From the NCBI GenBank assembly GCA_028688995.1, contig JAQTXB010000001.1, positions 248,001-312,000 of the forward strand: a stretch of 64,000 bases of DNA, written 5' to 3'. The notes below the pieces were generated by a model. It was given only the letters and a program-made list of their open reading frames with translations, did not search any database and was not told the DNA's origin. Shown piece by piece: positions 1-8,637 of this stretch (the stretch's first letter is position 1; every line of letters begins with the position of its first letter). Made by a program: the position numbers and the translations under genes. Source of the DNA: Aliarcobacter sp. Its GTDB lineage: Bacteria; Campylobacterota; Campylobacteria; Campylobacterales; Arcobacteraceae.

Positions 1-1
1 T

Positions 2-1255
2 GCATACTTTAGATCATATTTTACTAGACACTTTAAAGAACCAACTCCTTGCGTTTCTGACTCTATGTCTGAATCAGCAGCGGTATTTGGTGGATTAGCA
101 AATATGAAAGATGGTTTAAGAAACTGTAATGCTTTATATAAACCAGAAATGATTGCTGTTAGTACAACTTGTATGGCAGAAGTTATCGGAGATGACTTAA
201 ATGCATTTATCATCGGTGCAAAAGAAGAAGCAGAAGGTGAATTAGATAACATCTTAATTCCAAGTGCTCATACTCCTTCATTTGTTGGGTCACATATTAC
301 AGGTTATGATAATATGATGAAATCAACTTTAGAGCAATTATCTGAAGGTGTAACTAAAGAAGTAGATGCAGAAAGAATTAATATAATTCCTGGATTTGAA
401 CCATATTTAGGGTCATTAAAAGAAATTAAAAAAATCTCTAAAATGTTTGGTGATAAAATCATCATGATTGGTGACCATGAAGAACAATGGGACACAGGAG
501 CTGGAGAATATAAATTATATGCTGGTGGAACAAAAATAGCTGATGCTAAAACTGCTATCAATGCAGCTGCTACTATTAGTTTACAAAAATATTCTACAAT
601 TTTAACAGCTAAAACTATTAAAAACAAATGGAAACAAAAATATGAAACTTGTAATCCAATTGGTTTAAGTGGTACTGATGCTTTTGTTATGAAATTAGCT
701 GAATTAACAGGTAAAGAAGTTCCTGAAGAATTAAAACAACAAAGAGCTAGATTTGTTGATGCAATGCAAGATTCATATCCATATATGCATGGTAAAAAAA
801 TTGCAATCTGGGGAGATCCTGACTTCTTATTAGGAATGGTTTCATTCTTAGTTGAAATGGGTTCAATTCCAACTCACATCGTGTGTAACAATGCACCAAG
901 AAAAGGTTGGGAAGATGATATGAAAGCTGTCTTAGCTAAATCTGCTAGAGCTTCTGAATGTAATATTTGGGCAGGAAAAGATTTATGGCACCTAAGAAGT
1001 TTATTATTCACTGAACCAGTTGATTTCATGATTGGAAATGTTTACGGAAAAGAGTTATATAGAGATACAAAAATTCCTTTAATCAGAATTGGATTCCCAA
1101 TTTTTGATAGACACCACTTACATAGATATTCTATTAGTGGTTATGAAGGTGGATTAAATCTATTAACTTGGATCACAAATGCAATCTTAGATCAATTAGA
1201 TGAAGAAACTAAAGAAATTGCAAAAACAGACTACTTCTTCGATTCAGTAAGATAG
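2..1255 (+). CDS. nifK: Nitrogenase MoFe protein beta subunit NifK, 5'-truncated by the window edge
   Basis: NifK pairs with NifD to form the MoFe protein, which reduces N2 at the FeMo-cofactor. The frame is open from base 2, reading AYFRSYFTRHFKEP before the first ATG at 65, so that ATG is internal and the true start lies upstream of the window. Recognised NifK blocks are STTCMAEVIGDD (a P-cluster cysteine), TPSFVGSHITG, HGKKIAIWGDPDF, FDRHHLHRYSISGYEG and the C-terminal TDYFFDSVR. A further P-cluster cysteine, just before AYFR in the family, falls outside the window. About 418 of roughly 510-520 residues are visible. A strong terminator follows the stop, so nifK probably ends the nifHDK transcript. 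Identity is near certain. Confidence 0.98.
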   Translation, partial: AYFRSYFTRHFKEPTPCVSDSMSESAAVFGGLANMKDGLRNCNALYKPEMIAVSTTCMAEVIGDDLNAFIIGAKEEAEGELDNILIPSAHTPSFVGSHITGYDNMMKSTLEQLSEGVTKEVDAERINIIPGFEPYLGSLKEIKKISKMFGDKIIMIGDHEEQWDTGAGEYKLYAGGTKIADAKTAINAAATISLQKYSTILTAKTIKNKWKQKYETCNPIGLSGTDAFVMKLAELTGKEVPEELKQQRARFVDAMQDSYPYMHGKKIAIWGDPDFLLGMVSFLVEMGSIPTHIVCNNAPRKGWEDDMKAVLAKSARASECNIWAGKDLWHLRSLLFTEPVDFMIGNVYGKELYRDTKIPLIRIGFPIFDRHHLHRYSISGYEGGLNLLTWITNAILDQLDEETKEIAKTDYFFDSVR

Positions 1256-1257
1256 TC

Positions 1258-1295
1258 AAAAAAACTAGAAGATTTTCTTCTAGTTTTTTTTATTT
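1258..1295 (+). terminator. Rho-independent terminator after nifK
   Basis: A 15-bp perfect stem (1258-1272 with 1276-1290) with a TTT loop begins three bases after the nifK stop. It runs into a T tract. It separates nifK from the molybdenum genes. Confidence 0.9.
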
Positions 1296-1296
1296 T

Positions 1297-1324
1297 ATCG
1301 TTATGTATTAAGCTATATAATGAT
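1297..1324 (+). promoter_or_regulatory. Mo-box (ModE-type operator), distal copy before the modE-like gene
   Basis: The imperfect palindrome ATCGTTATGTA-N6-TATATAATGAT fits the described ModE/Mo-box consensus ATCGCTATATA-N6-TATATAACGAT with few mismatches. It lies 17 bp before a second copy and upstream of a gene for a ModE-like protein. Autoregulation by molybdate-loaded ModE is inferred. Confidence 0.75.
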
Positions 1325-1340
1325 AAAATTTTTTTTATTT

Positions 1341-1368
1341 ATCGTTATATACTGTAAGATATAACAAA
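1341..1368 (+). promoter_or_regulatory. Mo-box (ModE-type operator), proximal copy before the modE-like gene
   Basis: The left half ATCGTTATATA is one base from the consensus. The right half keeps ATATAAC at 1359-1365. The site ends 11 bp before the GTG start, so a bound protein would cover the 5' end of the transcript. The tandem arrangement with 1297-1324 suggests cooperative binding. Confidence 0.75.
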
Positions 1369-1379
1369 AAAGGATTTAT

Positions 1380-2162
1380 GTGGAAATATCATCAAATTTA
1401 ACTCTAGAGATTTTTAATCAACCATTTTTGCTAGAAAAAAGAATTGAATTACTAATCGCAGTTAAAAGAACGGGTTCAATTAGTAAAGCGGCTAAAGAAG
1501 TTCCTATGAGTTATAAGGCTGCTTGGGAAGCTATTGAATCTATGAATAATCTGTCTACAACACCTATTGTTCAAAGAGAAACAGGTGGTGTTGGAGGCGG
1601 AGGGACAACATTAACACCTTATGGAGAAAATCTTATAGAAACATTTGAAATTTTAAGAAATGAACAGAAAAAATTTCTTAAGAATTTAAGTCAAATAACA
1701 GATATAAATACTGGAACTTTAAAAACTATAAGGAGATTATCAATGCAAATAAGTGCAAGAAATCAGATAAGCGGAACTGTTGAATTAATTGAACATGGGA
1801 AAATAAATGCAGAGATATTTATTAAACTTAAAAGTGGTTACACACTTGTTTCAGTTATAACAAACACAGCTGCAAATAATCTGAATTTAAAAATAGGTGA
1901 TGAAGTTGTAGCCATTTTTAAATCAAGTACTGTATTAATTACAACAGATATTACATTAAATATTAGTGCTAGAAATAAATTTCAAGGTACTATAGATTCT
2001 GTTAATAAAGATGAAATTAATACTGAATTAATAATTGATATTGGAAATAGTGACAAAATTGCTTCAGTAATAACAACAAGTTCTTATGAGAGATTAAAGA
2101 TAGATATCGGAACACAGGTGAGTGCAATAATAAAAGCCTCTGACGTAATAATTGGAAAATAA
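1380..2162 (+). CDS. modE: ModE-like molybdate-responsive transcriptional regulator with two Mop domains
   Basis: The N-terminal about 110 residues are a LysR/ModE-type winged helix-turn-helix, with GSISKAAKEVPMSYKAAWEA and the family block ETGGVGGGGTTLTPYG. Two Mop/TOBE molybdate-binding domains follow, starting at ISARNQISGTV and ISARNKFQGTI. The architecture and 260-residue length match full-length ModE. The start is GTG at 1380, preceded by AAAAGGA; an ATG one base earlier is out of frame and soon stops. Two Mo-boxes lie upstream, and modA starts 9 bp after the stop. The expected role is to sense cytoplasmic molybdate or tungstate and control the mod genes and perhaps the TonB receptor at 5022. 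Confidence 0.93.
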   Translation: MEISSNLTLEIFNQPFLLEKRIELLIAVKRTGSISKAAKEVPMSYKAAWEAIESMNNLSTTPIVQRETGGVGGGGTTLTPYGENLIETFEILRNEQKKFLKNLSQITDINTGTLKTIRRLSMQISARNQISGTVELIEHGKINAEIFIKLKSGYTLVSVITNTAANNLNLKIGDEVVAIFKSSTVLITTDITLNISARNKFQGTIDSVNKDEINTELIIDIGNSDKIASVITTSSYERLKIDIGTQVSAIIKASDVIIGK

Positions 2163-2171
2163 GGAAAAAAG

Positions 2172-2945
2172 ATGAAAAAAATAATTTTAGGATTCATGGT
2201 TTTATGTTCAAGTATTTTTGCTGGTGAAATAACTGTTGCAGCTGCTGCAAATGTAACTTACGCAATGGGTGAATTAGTTAAAGAATTTAATAAAACAAAC
2301 CCTGACACAAAAGTTCAAGTTACTCTAAGTAGTAGTGGAAAATTAGTTTCACAAATTGAAAATGGTGCACCATTTGATATATTTATGTCAGCAGATATGA
2401 AATTCCCTCAAGCATTATTTGACAAAAAATTAACATCTACAGCACCTGTAATATATGCGCAAGGAGCACTTGCAATGTTAAGTTCAAAAGAACTTGATTA
2501 TTCAAAAGGGATAAATGTATTAAAGGATAGTTCAATTACAAAAATTGCAATTGCCAATCCAAAAACTGCACCTTATGGAGCAGCAGCTGTTGAAGCTATT
2601 AAAAATGCAAAAATTGTTGGTGCTGAAAGTAAATTTGTTTATGCAGAATCAATTTCTCAAGCTGTAACTTATGCAACAACTGCAACAGACATTGGTTTTA
2701 TCGCAAAATCATCTTTATATGAAGATAAAATGTCAAAATATAAAGAAAATAAAAATTGGTTAACAGTTGATCCAAAACTTTACACATCAATTGATCAAGG
2801 AATTGTAATAATTGACCATTCAAATAATCTTGTAGGATTAATTAATGATAAAGTAAAAAAAGATGAAGTTAAAGCTTTTTATGATTTTATCTTAAGTCCA
2901 AGAGCTAAAAAAATATTTGAAGATTACGGATATTTAGTAAAATGA
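2172..2945 (+). CDS. modA: Periplasmic molybdate-binding protein ModA
   Basis: This is the solute-binding component of the molybdate ABC transporter. The N-terminus is a Sec signal peptide ending near SSIFAG. The mature protein begins EITVAAAANVTYAMGELV, followed by SSSGKLVSQIENGAPFDIFMSAD, the anion-binding signature of ModA. Length is 257 residues, usual for the family. The stop overlaps the next start as ATGA, so it is translationally coupled to the di-Mop protein and then to modB and modC. Confidence 0.95.
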   Translation: MKKIILGFMVLCSSIFAGEITVAAAANVTYAMGELVKEFNKTNPDTKVQVTLSSSGKLVSQIENGAPFDIFMSADMKFPQALFDKKLTSTAPVIYAQGALAMLSSKELDYSKGINVLKDSSITKIAIANPKTAPYGAAAVEAIKNAKIVGAESKFVYAESISQAVTYATTATDIGFIAKSSLYEDKMSKYKENKNWLTVDPKLYTSIDQGIVIIDHSNNLVGLINDKVKKDEVKAFYDFILSPRAKKIFEDYGYLVK

Positions 2946-3343
2946 ATCAAATAGTTGCAATAATAAAAAAGATAAACAACATTGATAATTTAAACATTGT
3001 AGAGTTTGATTTTAATGGAACAACTCTAAAAATGATGAGTTTAGATTTAGACAATAATATACAAATAGGTAAAAAAGTAAAACTTATTACAAAACCTACT
3101 AATATTTCTATTGGTAAAAATCTAAGCGGAGAATTAAGTTTATCAAACCAAATTATTGCAACTATACAAAGTATAGAAAATGGACAGTTACTAGCTAGTA
3201 TTGAATTAAAAGTAAATGATACAATATTAGAAAGTATCATAACTGTAGATTCATCTAAAAGAATGAATTTACAAATTGGGGAAGTTGTAACAATTTTGAT
3301 AAAAGCAAGTAATTTATCTATTGGGGAAGTATTAAATGATTGA
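2942..3343 (+). CDS. Di-Mop/TOBE-like protein between modA and modB
   Basis: A 133-residue protein made of two consecutive TOBE/Mop-like units. Each ends in a similar LSIG or ISIGK segment (around residues 58 and 127) after an IG-containing beta segment. Unlike the other Mop proteins here it lacks the SARN motif, so its ligand binding may differ. It overlaps modA by 4 bp and modB by 8 bp, so it is part of the mod operon. It may store molybdate or act as a regulatory partner of ModE or ModC. The function is inferred from fold resemblance and context. Confidence 0.7.
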   Translation: MNQIVAIIKKINNIDNLNIVEFDFNGTTLKMMSLDLDNNIQIGKKVKLITKPTNISIGKNLSGELSLSNQIIATIQSIENGQLLASIELKVNDTILESIITVDSSKRMNLQIGEVVTILIKASNLSIGEVLND

Positions 3344-4037
3344 GATGTTAAAAGAAATAGAATTTGAACCATTTATTCTCTCATTTAAATTAGCTGGTAT
3401 TACAACTCTGATTCTATTTTTTATTAGCTTACCAATTGCATGGTATTTATCACAAAGCAACTCAAAATTTAAACCATTTTTAGAAGCATTAACAGCTTTA
3501 CCAATAGTTTTACCTCCGTCAGTATTAGGTTTTTATATTCTTTTTTCATTGTCGCAAAACTCTTTTATTGGACAATTTTTTCAAGAATATTTTAATATAA
3601 AATTAGTTTTTAATTTTTATGGTTTAGTGATAGCAAGTTGTATTTATAGTTTACCATTTATGGTTCAACCACTACAAAGTGGTTTAGAAAGCATAAATAA
3701 AAATATGCTTGAAGCTAGTTACATAAGTGGAAAAAGTAAATTAACTACTCTTTTTAAAATAGCTTTACCAAATATAAAACCGGCATTATTAACAGCAATT
3801 ATAATTACATTTTCTCACACAGTTGGTGAGTTTGGAGTTGTTTTAATGATTGGTGGAAGTATTCCAGGAGAGACAAAAGTAGCATCAATTGCAATTTATG
3901 AATTTACAGAAACTATGGACTATGCAAATGCACACATCTATAGTGCAATTATGATAACACTAAGTTTCCTTACACTTTTGGGTGTTTATGTTTTTAATGG
4001 AAAACAAAAAAATATGTTTGCAAGAGGAAGTAAATGA
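3336..4037 (+). CDS. modB: Molybdate ABC transporter permease ModB
   Basis: ModB forms the membrane channel of the molybdate transporter. Several hydrophobic helices are visible, with LPIVLPPSVLGFY and the cytoplasmic EAA loop EASYISGKSKLTTLFKIALP, then HTVGEFGVVLMIGGSIPGET. Length 233 is usual. The start at 3336 is preceded by GGGGAAG at good spacing; a second ATG at 3345 is possible. It overlaps modC by 4 bp (ATGA). Confidence 0.95.
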   Translation: MIEMLKEIEFEPFILSFKLAGITTLILFFISLPIAWYLSQSNSKFKPFLEALTALPIVLPPSVLGFYILFSLSQNSFIGQFFQEYFNIKLVFNFYGLVIASCIYSLPFMVQPLQSGLESINKNMLEASYISGKSKLTTLFKIALPNIKPALLTAIIITFSHTVGEFGVVLMIGGSIPGETKVASIAIYEFTETMDYANAHIYSAIMITLSFLTLLGVYVFNGKQKNMFARGSK

Positions 4038-4888
4038 TAAATATTAATATAAACAAAAAACTTCATGGCGCAAACGGTGAAATGGATTTAAATGTAAATC
4101 TAGAAATAAAACAAGGTGAGTTTTTAGCACTTGCAGGACTTAGTGGAAGTGGGAAAACAACACTTTTACGAATTTTAGCAGGTCTTGAAACTGCAAAGGG
4201 AACAATAAATATTGATAATAATATTTGGCTAGACAATAAATTTTGTTTAGCACCACAAAAAAGAGAAATAGGATTCGTATTCCAAGATTATGCATTATTT
4301 CCAAATTTCTCAGTAATAGACAATCTTTTATATGTAAATAAAGATAAAGAGTTAGCAAACTATTTGCTAAAAATGACAGAATTAGAAGAACTAAAGAACA
4401 GATTTCCACAAACATTAAGTGGTGGTCAAAAACAAAGAATAAGTTTATGTAGAGCGTTGATGAATAGACCAAAAATCCTACTTATGGATGAACCTTTATC
4501 AGCCCTTGACTCAGAAATGAGAACTAAACTTCAAAATGAAATTCTTACATTACACAAAGAATTCAATACAACAACTATTATGGTAAGCCACGACCCAAGT
4601 GAAATTTATCGTCTAGCAAATCGCGTTGTTATACTAAATTTTGGGGAAATTATTAATGATGGCACACCAAAAGATATTTTGTTGAAAACAAAAGGTAGTC
4701 AAAAGTTTTCCTTTGAAGGAGAACTTTTAGACATAATAAAAGTTGATGTTATTCACATTGCAATTGTATCAATTGGTCAACAATTAGTTGAAGTTGTTAT
4801 AAATAAAGATGAGATGAAAAATCTAAAAATAGGGCAAAAAGTAAGTCTTGCTACTAAAGCATTTAGTCCAACTATTCAAAGCATTTAA
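4034..4888 (+). CDS. modC: Molybdate ABC transporter ATP-binding protein ModC
   Basis: ATPase subunit for ModB. Walker A GLSGSGKTT (near residue 35), Q-loop FVFQDYALFP, signature LSGGQKQR, Walker B ILLMDEPLSALD and switch histidine SHDP are all intact. The C-terminal about 60 residues look like a TOBE domain, as in canonical ModC. It ends the modE-A-mop-B-C operon and a hairpin follows. It is the only transporter ATPase in the window, so it may also serve the second ModA/ModB pair. Confidence 0.94.
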   Translation: MINININKKLHGANGEMDLNVNLEIKQGEFLALAGLSGSGKTTLLRILAGLETAKGTINIDNNIWLDNKFCLAPQKREIGFVFQDYALFPNFSVIDNLLYVNKDKELANYLLKMTELEELKNRFPQTLSGGQKQRISLCRALMNRPKILLMDEPLSALDSEMRTKLQNEILTLHKEFNTTTIMVSHDPSEIYRLANRVVILNFGEIINDGTPKDILLKTKGSQKFSFEGELLDIIKVDVIHIAIVSIGQQLVEVVINKDEMKNLKIGQKVSLATKAFSPTIQSI

Positions 4889-4919
4889 ACAAAAAGAAAT
4901 TTATTATAGTTAATTTAAA

Positions 4920-4953
4920 AAATAAGAGTATTAATAAATCAATACTTTTATTT
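4920..4953 (+). terminator. Hairpin after modC, likely terminator
   Basis: A 13-bp stem (4920-4932 with 4941-4953, one G-T pair) encloses an 8-nt loop. It lies about 30 bp past the modC stop. It has no long T tract beyond the stem's own T-rich arm. A TATAAT at 4955-4960 just after it may be the -10 element of the TonB-receptor gene. Confidence 0.55.
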
Positions 4954-4975
4954 CTATAATGAAAAAAATTTATAT

Positions 4976-5003
4976 ATCGTTATATACTAAAATATATAAT
5001 GGT
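4976..5003 (+). promoter_or_regulatory. Mo-box (ModE-type operator) before the TonB receptor gene
   Basis: ATCGTTATATA-N6-TATATAATGGT is a close match to the Mo-box consensus and to the two copies before modE. It lies after a TATAAT at 4955-4960 and ends 18 bp before the start codon. Binding there should block transcription, so the receptor is predicted to be repressed when molybdate is plentiful. Confidence 0.78.
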
Positions 5004-5021
5004 AATTACTAAAGGATATTG

Positions 5022-7037
5022 ATGAAAAAAATAATTAGCACAACTATCATAAGTAGTTTATTTGTAAGTTCAATGTATGCAGAAACATTTGAATTAGGAA
5101 AAATTGATGTTATAGATTCATATACAGGAGATGAAAAATTTAATAGTAATGTAATTTATAGTGAAGATATGCAAAATAGTGAGAAAAAAACTATTGTTGA
5201 AGCACTTGATACTGTAAGTGGAATAAGTATCTACAATAGTGGAGCAAGAAATGAGCAGATGATTAATGTTAGAGGATTTGATGTAAAACATGCTCCTTTA
5301 TATATTGATGGTATTCCAATAGCTGTAGCTTACGATGGTTACGTAGATTTCTCAAGATTTACAACTTTTGATTTATCTCAAATAGAAGTAAGTAAAGGAT
5401 TAACATCTCCTTTATTAGGAGCTAATAATTTTGCAGGTGCAATAAATCTAGTTACAAAAAAACCTACTAAAGAACTTGAAGGAACAATATCAAGTGGTGT
5501 ATTTACCGGTCAAGGAAAAAAATCTTACATTAATTTAGGTTCAAATCAAGGGAAATATTATGTGCAAGCATCAGGTTCTTATCTCGAAAGAGATAATTAT
5601 CCTCTATCTAATGATTTTACTCCTACAAGCTTACAAAGTGGCGACAAAAGGGTTCAATCAGATACTCTTGATAAAAAGATAAATCTTAAATTTGGTTATA
5701 CACCAAATGATACGGATGAATATGCAATTAATTATATAAACCAAAAAGCAGATAAAGGTGTTCCTCCAACAATATATACAACGGATTCTCCAAAATATTG
5801 GGATTGGAATTATTGGGATAAAGAGAGTTTTTATTTTTTATCAAAAACAGACTTTAGAAACTTATATTTAAAAACTAGACTTTTTTATGATAAATTTAAA
5901 AACTCTTTATCAATTTATAACGATGATACTTATTCAACTTATAGCTTTGCAGGAGTAGGAAATCCTAGCTGGTATGATGATGATACAAAAGGAATATCTG
6001 TTGAATTAGGACAATTAGATAGTGGAAATAATAATGTAAAAGTTGCACTACATGCCAAAGAAGATACGCACACAGAAGGTGGTGCAAAACAAGCACAAAA
6101 TTATGAAATGAGTGTTTATACTTACTCTTTTGGCCTAGAAGATACCTATAAATTTAACAACAAAACTAGATTAATTTTTGGTGCAAGTTATGATAAAGAT
6201 GATGTAACAAGAGCAGATAATACAAACTATGGTTCAGCTGGAAATTATGGTTCAATACCAAATGGAACAGATATAACTGGATTTGGAACACAAAAAGAGT
6301 TTGATAATGGAAAAGCAGATGCAATAAATCCAATGGCAAAACTTGAATACGACATCAATGATAGTTTAGGAATTTATACTGGAATTGCAAAAAAAACAAG
6401 ATTTCCAAGTATTAAAGATAGATACTCATTTAAATTTAAAAGATTTATACCAAATCCTGATTTAAATGAAGAAAGCACAATAAATTATGAAGCTGGATTT
6501 AAAAAAGAGTTCAAATCTTCTACATTAAAAGGAAATGTTTTTTATTCTGATGTAAAAGATTTTATCCAAAGTAGTTATGTTGATGTTTATTATGGAACAA
6601 CTAAACAACAACAATTACAAAATGTTGGTAGTGTATCTCAAAAAGGATTTGAACTTGAATATCTACATGACTTTGAAAATGGTTTAACAGTTGAGGGAAG
6701 TTATACAAAACTACTTCTTGAAGATAAGGATAATTTAGTTGAAATAACAAATGTACCAAAAGATAAAGTAGCAATGGCAATGAACTATAAACCTATAAAA
6801 AGCCTTACTACAAATTTAAACATGCAATATGCCTCAAGTAAAAAAACAAATGCAACTTCACCTTATGAAGAGACAGGAAGTATGACTGTTTGGGGAACAA
6901 AAGTAATTTATGATATTACAAAACAACTAAGTTATGATGTTGGAGTATCTAACTTGTTTGATAGAAACTATCAACTCGATTATGGTTATCCTGAAGCTGG
7001 AAGAGTTTTATATACAAACTTAACTTATAAGTTCTAA
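5022..7037 (+). CDS. TonB-dependent outer-membrane receptor, predicted molybdenum-related
   Basis: An N-terminal signal peptide (MKKIISTTIISSLFVSSMYA) precedes a plug domain (VEALDTVSGISIYNSG, NEQMINVRGFD, YIDGIPIA, IEVSKGLTSPLLGANNFAGA) and a beta barrel ending in aromatic YTNLTYKF. Length of about 671 residues fits siderophore-type receptors. I chose ATG 5022 over TTG 5019 because AAAGGA at 5011-5016 then has proper spacing. A Mo-box directly upstream and the neighbouring mod genes point to a molybdate or tungstate chelate as cargo. Family is certain; substrate is inferred. Iron or another siderophore is the alternative. Confidence 0.9.
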   Translation: MKKIISTTIISSLFVSSMYAETFELGKIDVIDSYTGDEKFNSNVIYSEDMQNSEKKTIVEALDTVSGISIYNSGARNEQMINVRGFDVKHAPLYIDGIPIAVAYDGYVDFSRFTTFDLSQIEVSKGLTSPLLGANNFAGAINLVTKKPTKELEGTISSGVFTGQGKKSYINLGSNQGKYYVQASGSYLERDNYPLSNDFTPTSLQSGDKRVQSDTLDKKINLKFGYTPNDTDEYAINYINQKADKGVPPTIYTTDSPKYWDWNYWDKESFYFLSKTDFRNLYLKTRLFYDKFKNSLSIYNDDTYSTYSFAGVGNPSWYDDDTKGISVELGQLDSGNNNVKVALHAKEDTHTEGGAKQAQNYEMSVYTYSFGLEDTYKFNNKTRLIFGASYDKDDVTRADNTNYGSAGNYGSIPNGTDITGFGTQKEFDNGKADAINPMAKLEYDINDSLGIYTGIAKKTRFPSIKDRYSFKFKRFIPNPDLNEESTINYEAGFKKEFKSSTLKGNVFYSDVKDFIQSSYVDVYYGTTKQQQLQNVGSVSQKGFELEYLHDFENGLTVEGSYTKLLLEDKDNLVEITNVPKDKVAMAMNYKPIKSLTTNLNMQYASSKKTNATSPYEETGSMTVWGTKVIYDITKQLSYDVGVSNLFDRNYQLDYGYPEAGRVLYTNLTYKF

Positions 7038-7038
7038 G

Positions 7039-8037
7039 ATGAAAACAGCACTATTTTCTCTTTTTGAGAATTGGGAAAATGATTATCAAAAAGCAATAAC
7101 AGATCAACTTGATTTGATTTGTTATTGTGAAGAGTTAGGTTTTGATGAAGCTTGGATAACGGAGCATCACTTTAACAACTTTAGTGTAATTCCATCTCCG
7201 ATTACTATTGTCTCTTATCTTTTGGGAAAAACAAACAAAATAAAAATAGGAACAGCAGCTATTTTACTTCCTTTATATAATCCAATTAAATTAGCTGAAG
7301 AAATAGCAATGATAAAAGCTTTTGATAATGATAGATTTTTATATGGTATTGCAAAGGGTGCATTTCCTATTTACAATAAAACTTTTAAAGCAGATGCTTT
7401 TACTAATAGAGAAGTTATGTTTGAAGCAAATGAATTAATTCATAAACTTTTACATGATGAACTTGTAGATTTTAAAGGTGATTTTTTCTCTTGTAAAGAT
7501 ATTTCTATTCGTCCAAAAATCGAGAAACCCCTAGAAACATTTATAGCTTCTGAATCAATAGAAGCCATAAAAGAAGCTGCAACAAAAGGTTATGGATTAA
7601 TAGGAAGCATTGCAATTTCAAAGGATAAAATAAAAAATATTTTTGAAATTTATGAAAGCTATAATCCAATAAAACCACTATCTTTTAGAGTTGCAAGAGG
7701 AATAAATATTGGCTTAAACAAAGAAGAAGTTACAAAAGAAGCACAATATTGTGCAGATATTTTCTTAAAATCAATGATGAGTTCAAAAGACACAAGTCCA
7801 ACTCTTGTAAAACTTCTTACAAATGAATATATTGATATTAGGAACAAACTTTTTGATAGTAATAAACTATTTGAAAATTCAATTTGTGGCACACCAGAAG
7901 AGTGTATTGAACAAATCAAAGCTTTAAAAGAAGAGTTTAATATTGAAGCTCTTTTATTAAAACCACTTACGACTTCAACAAAAAAAGCAAAAGAGATATT
8001 AGATTTGTATATGAAAGAGGTAAAACCTTATGTTTAA
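7039..8037 (+). CDS. LLM-class (luciferase-like) flavin-dependent oxidoreductase
   Basis: A 332-residue bacterial-luciferase-type TIM barrel. It has FDEAWITEHHFNNFSVIPSP near residue 35 and IKIGTAAILLPLYNPIKLAEE, typical of the F420/FMN-dependent monooxygenase superfamily. It starts 1 bp after the TonB-receptor stop, so the two are almost surely cotranscribed. Members oxidise small organic substrates with FMNH2 and O2. Here it could modify or break an imported metal chelator. That role is inference from context. Confidence 0.82.
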   Translation: MKTALFSLFENWENDYQKAITDQLDLICYCEELGFDEAWITEHHFNNFSVIPSPITIVSYLLGKTNKIKIGTAAILLPLYNPIKLAEEIAMIKAFDNDRFLYGIAKGAFPIYNKTFKADAFTNREVMFEANELIHKLLHDELVDFKGDFFSCKDISIRPKIEKPLETFIASESIEAIKEAATKGYGLIGSIAISKDKIKNIFEIYESYNPIKPLSFRVARGINIGLNKEEVTKEAQYCADIFLKSMMSSKDTSPTLVKLLTNEYIDIRNKLFDSNKLFENSICGTPEECIEQIKALKEEFNIEALLLKPLTTSTKKAKEILDLYMKEVKPYV

Positions 8038-8071
8038 AAACATAATTTTACCAATTAGCGCAAGAGTTTTC

Positions 8072-8102
8072 TTTATCTAAGAAAAGTTTTTACTTAGATA
8101 AA
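8072..8102. repeat. Inverted repeat in the gap between the LLM oxidoreductase and the next gene
   Basis: TTTATCTAAG (8072-8081) and CTTAGATAAA (8093-8102) are perfect 10-bp inverted arms around an 11-nt loop. There is no T tract after it. It could be a weak terminator, an RNA processing site or an operator within an otherwise tight gene series. Confidence 0.45.
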
Positions 8103-8141
8103 AGTTCAAAAAGATAATTATTTTTAATAAGAGGTACTAAA

Positions 8142-8621
8142 ATGAAAATTGCTTTATATATCGGATGTTTATGTTTATGTTTATTTGCTCAAGAAGCAAA
8201 TTTACCTAGTGAATTAAATGCTTGGAAAAGTTTATCTTATATAAATGCTGCAAAAAATAGCAATGAACTACCAAATGCAATGCTTACACTAAATAAAGCA
8301 TCTTTTGTTGGTCTGCATAATACTCCAAAAATTGAATATGTTACAAGACCTGATAAAGAGGGTGGAACAGTGAGTTATGGTGGTATTTTTCAAATTAAAA
8401 TTGTAGAAAATGGAGTTTATAGAGTTGCATTAGGAAATGCTTCGTGGATAGATTTAAGTAAAGATGGAAAACTAATTCAATCTGTAGCACATAACACTGG
8501 TCCTGAAAATAGTGGTATACGAAAAATGGTTGATTATCCTTTAGAAGTAGGAACTTATACTTTACAACTCTCTGCAGGTTCTGATGCTACAACTGCGTTA
8601 TTAGTAATAAAAATTAAATAA
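8142..8621 (+). CDS. Small secreted protein of unknown function, next to a di-heme peroxidase
   Basis: A 159-residue protein with an N-terminal hydrophobic signal (LYIGCLCLCLFA), so probably periplasmic. The mature part looks all-beta, with the blocks GVYRVALGNASWIDLSKDG and GPENSGIRKMVDYPLEVGTYTLQLS. I recall similar small periplasmic proteins in other Proteobacteria, sometimes carrying an implausible homogentisate-dioxygenase label. I do not assign that function. RBS AAGAGG lies just upstream. It is followed 16 bp later by the di-heme peroxidase gene, suggesting a functional pair. Two tryptophans and several tyrosines are potential redox targets. Function unknown. Confidence 0.75.
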   Translation: MKIALYIGCLCLCLFAQEANLPSELNAWKSLSYINAAKNSNELPNAMLTLNKASFVGLHNTPKIEYVTRPDKEGGTVSYGGIFQIKIVENGVYRVALGNASWIDLSKDGKLIQSVAHNTGPENSGIRKMVDYPLEVGTYTLQLSAGSDATTALLVIKIK

Positions 8622-8637
8622 TTACGAAGCAATTACA

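Noticed and set aside
2947..3372. 141-codon open frame on the minus strand
   Set aside because: It lies antisense to the di-Mop gene, which is coupled to modA and modB; no family resemblance and low-complexity hydrophobic content.
5019..5021. TTG as start of the TonB receptor
   Set aside because: The ATG three bases later has better spacing to AAAGGA and begins a standard signal peptide.
8142..8621. Homogentisate 1,2-dioxygenase assignment
   Set aside because: The protein is secreted, only 159 residues long and lacks the dioxygenase domain, so that label would be wrong.
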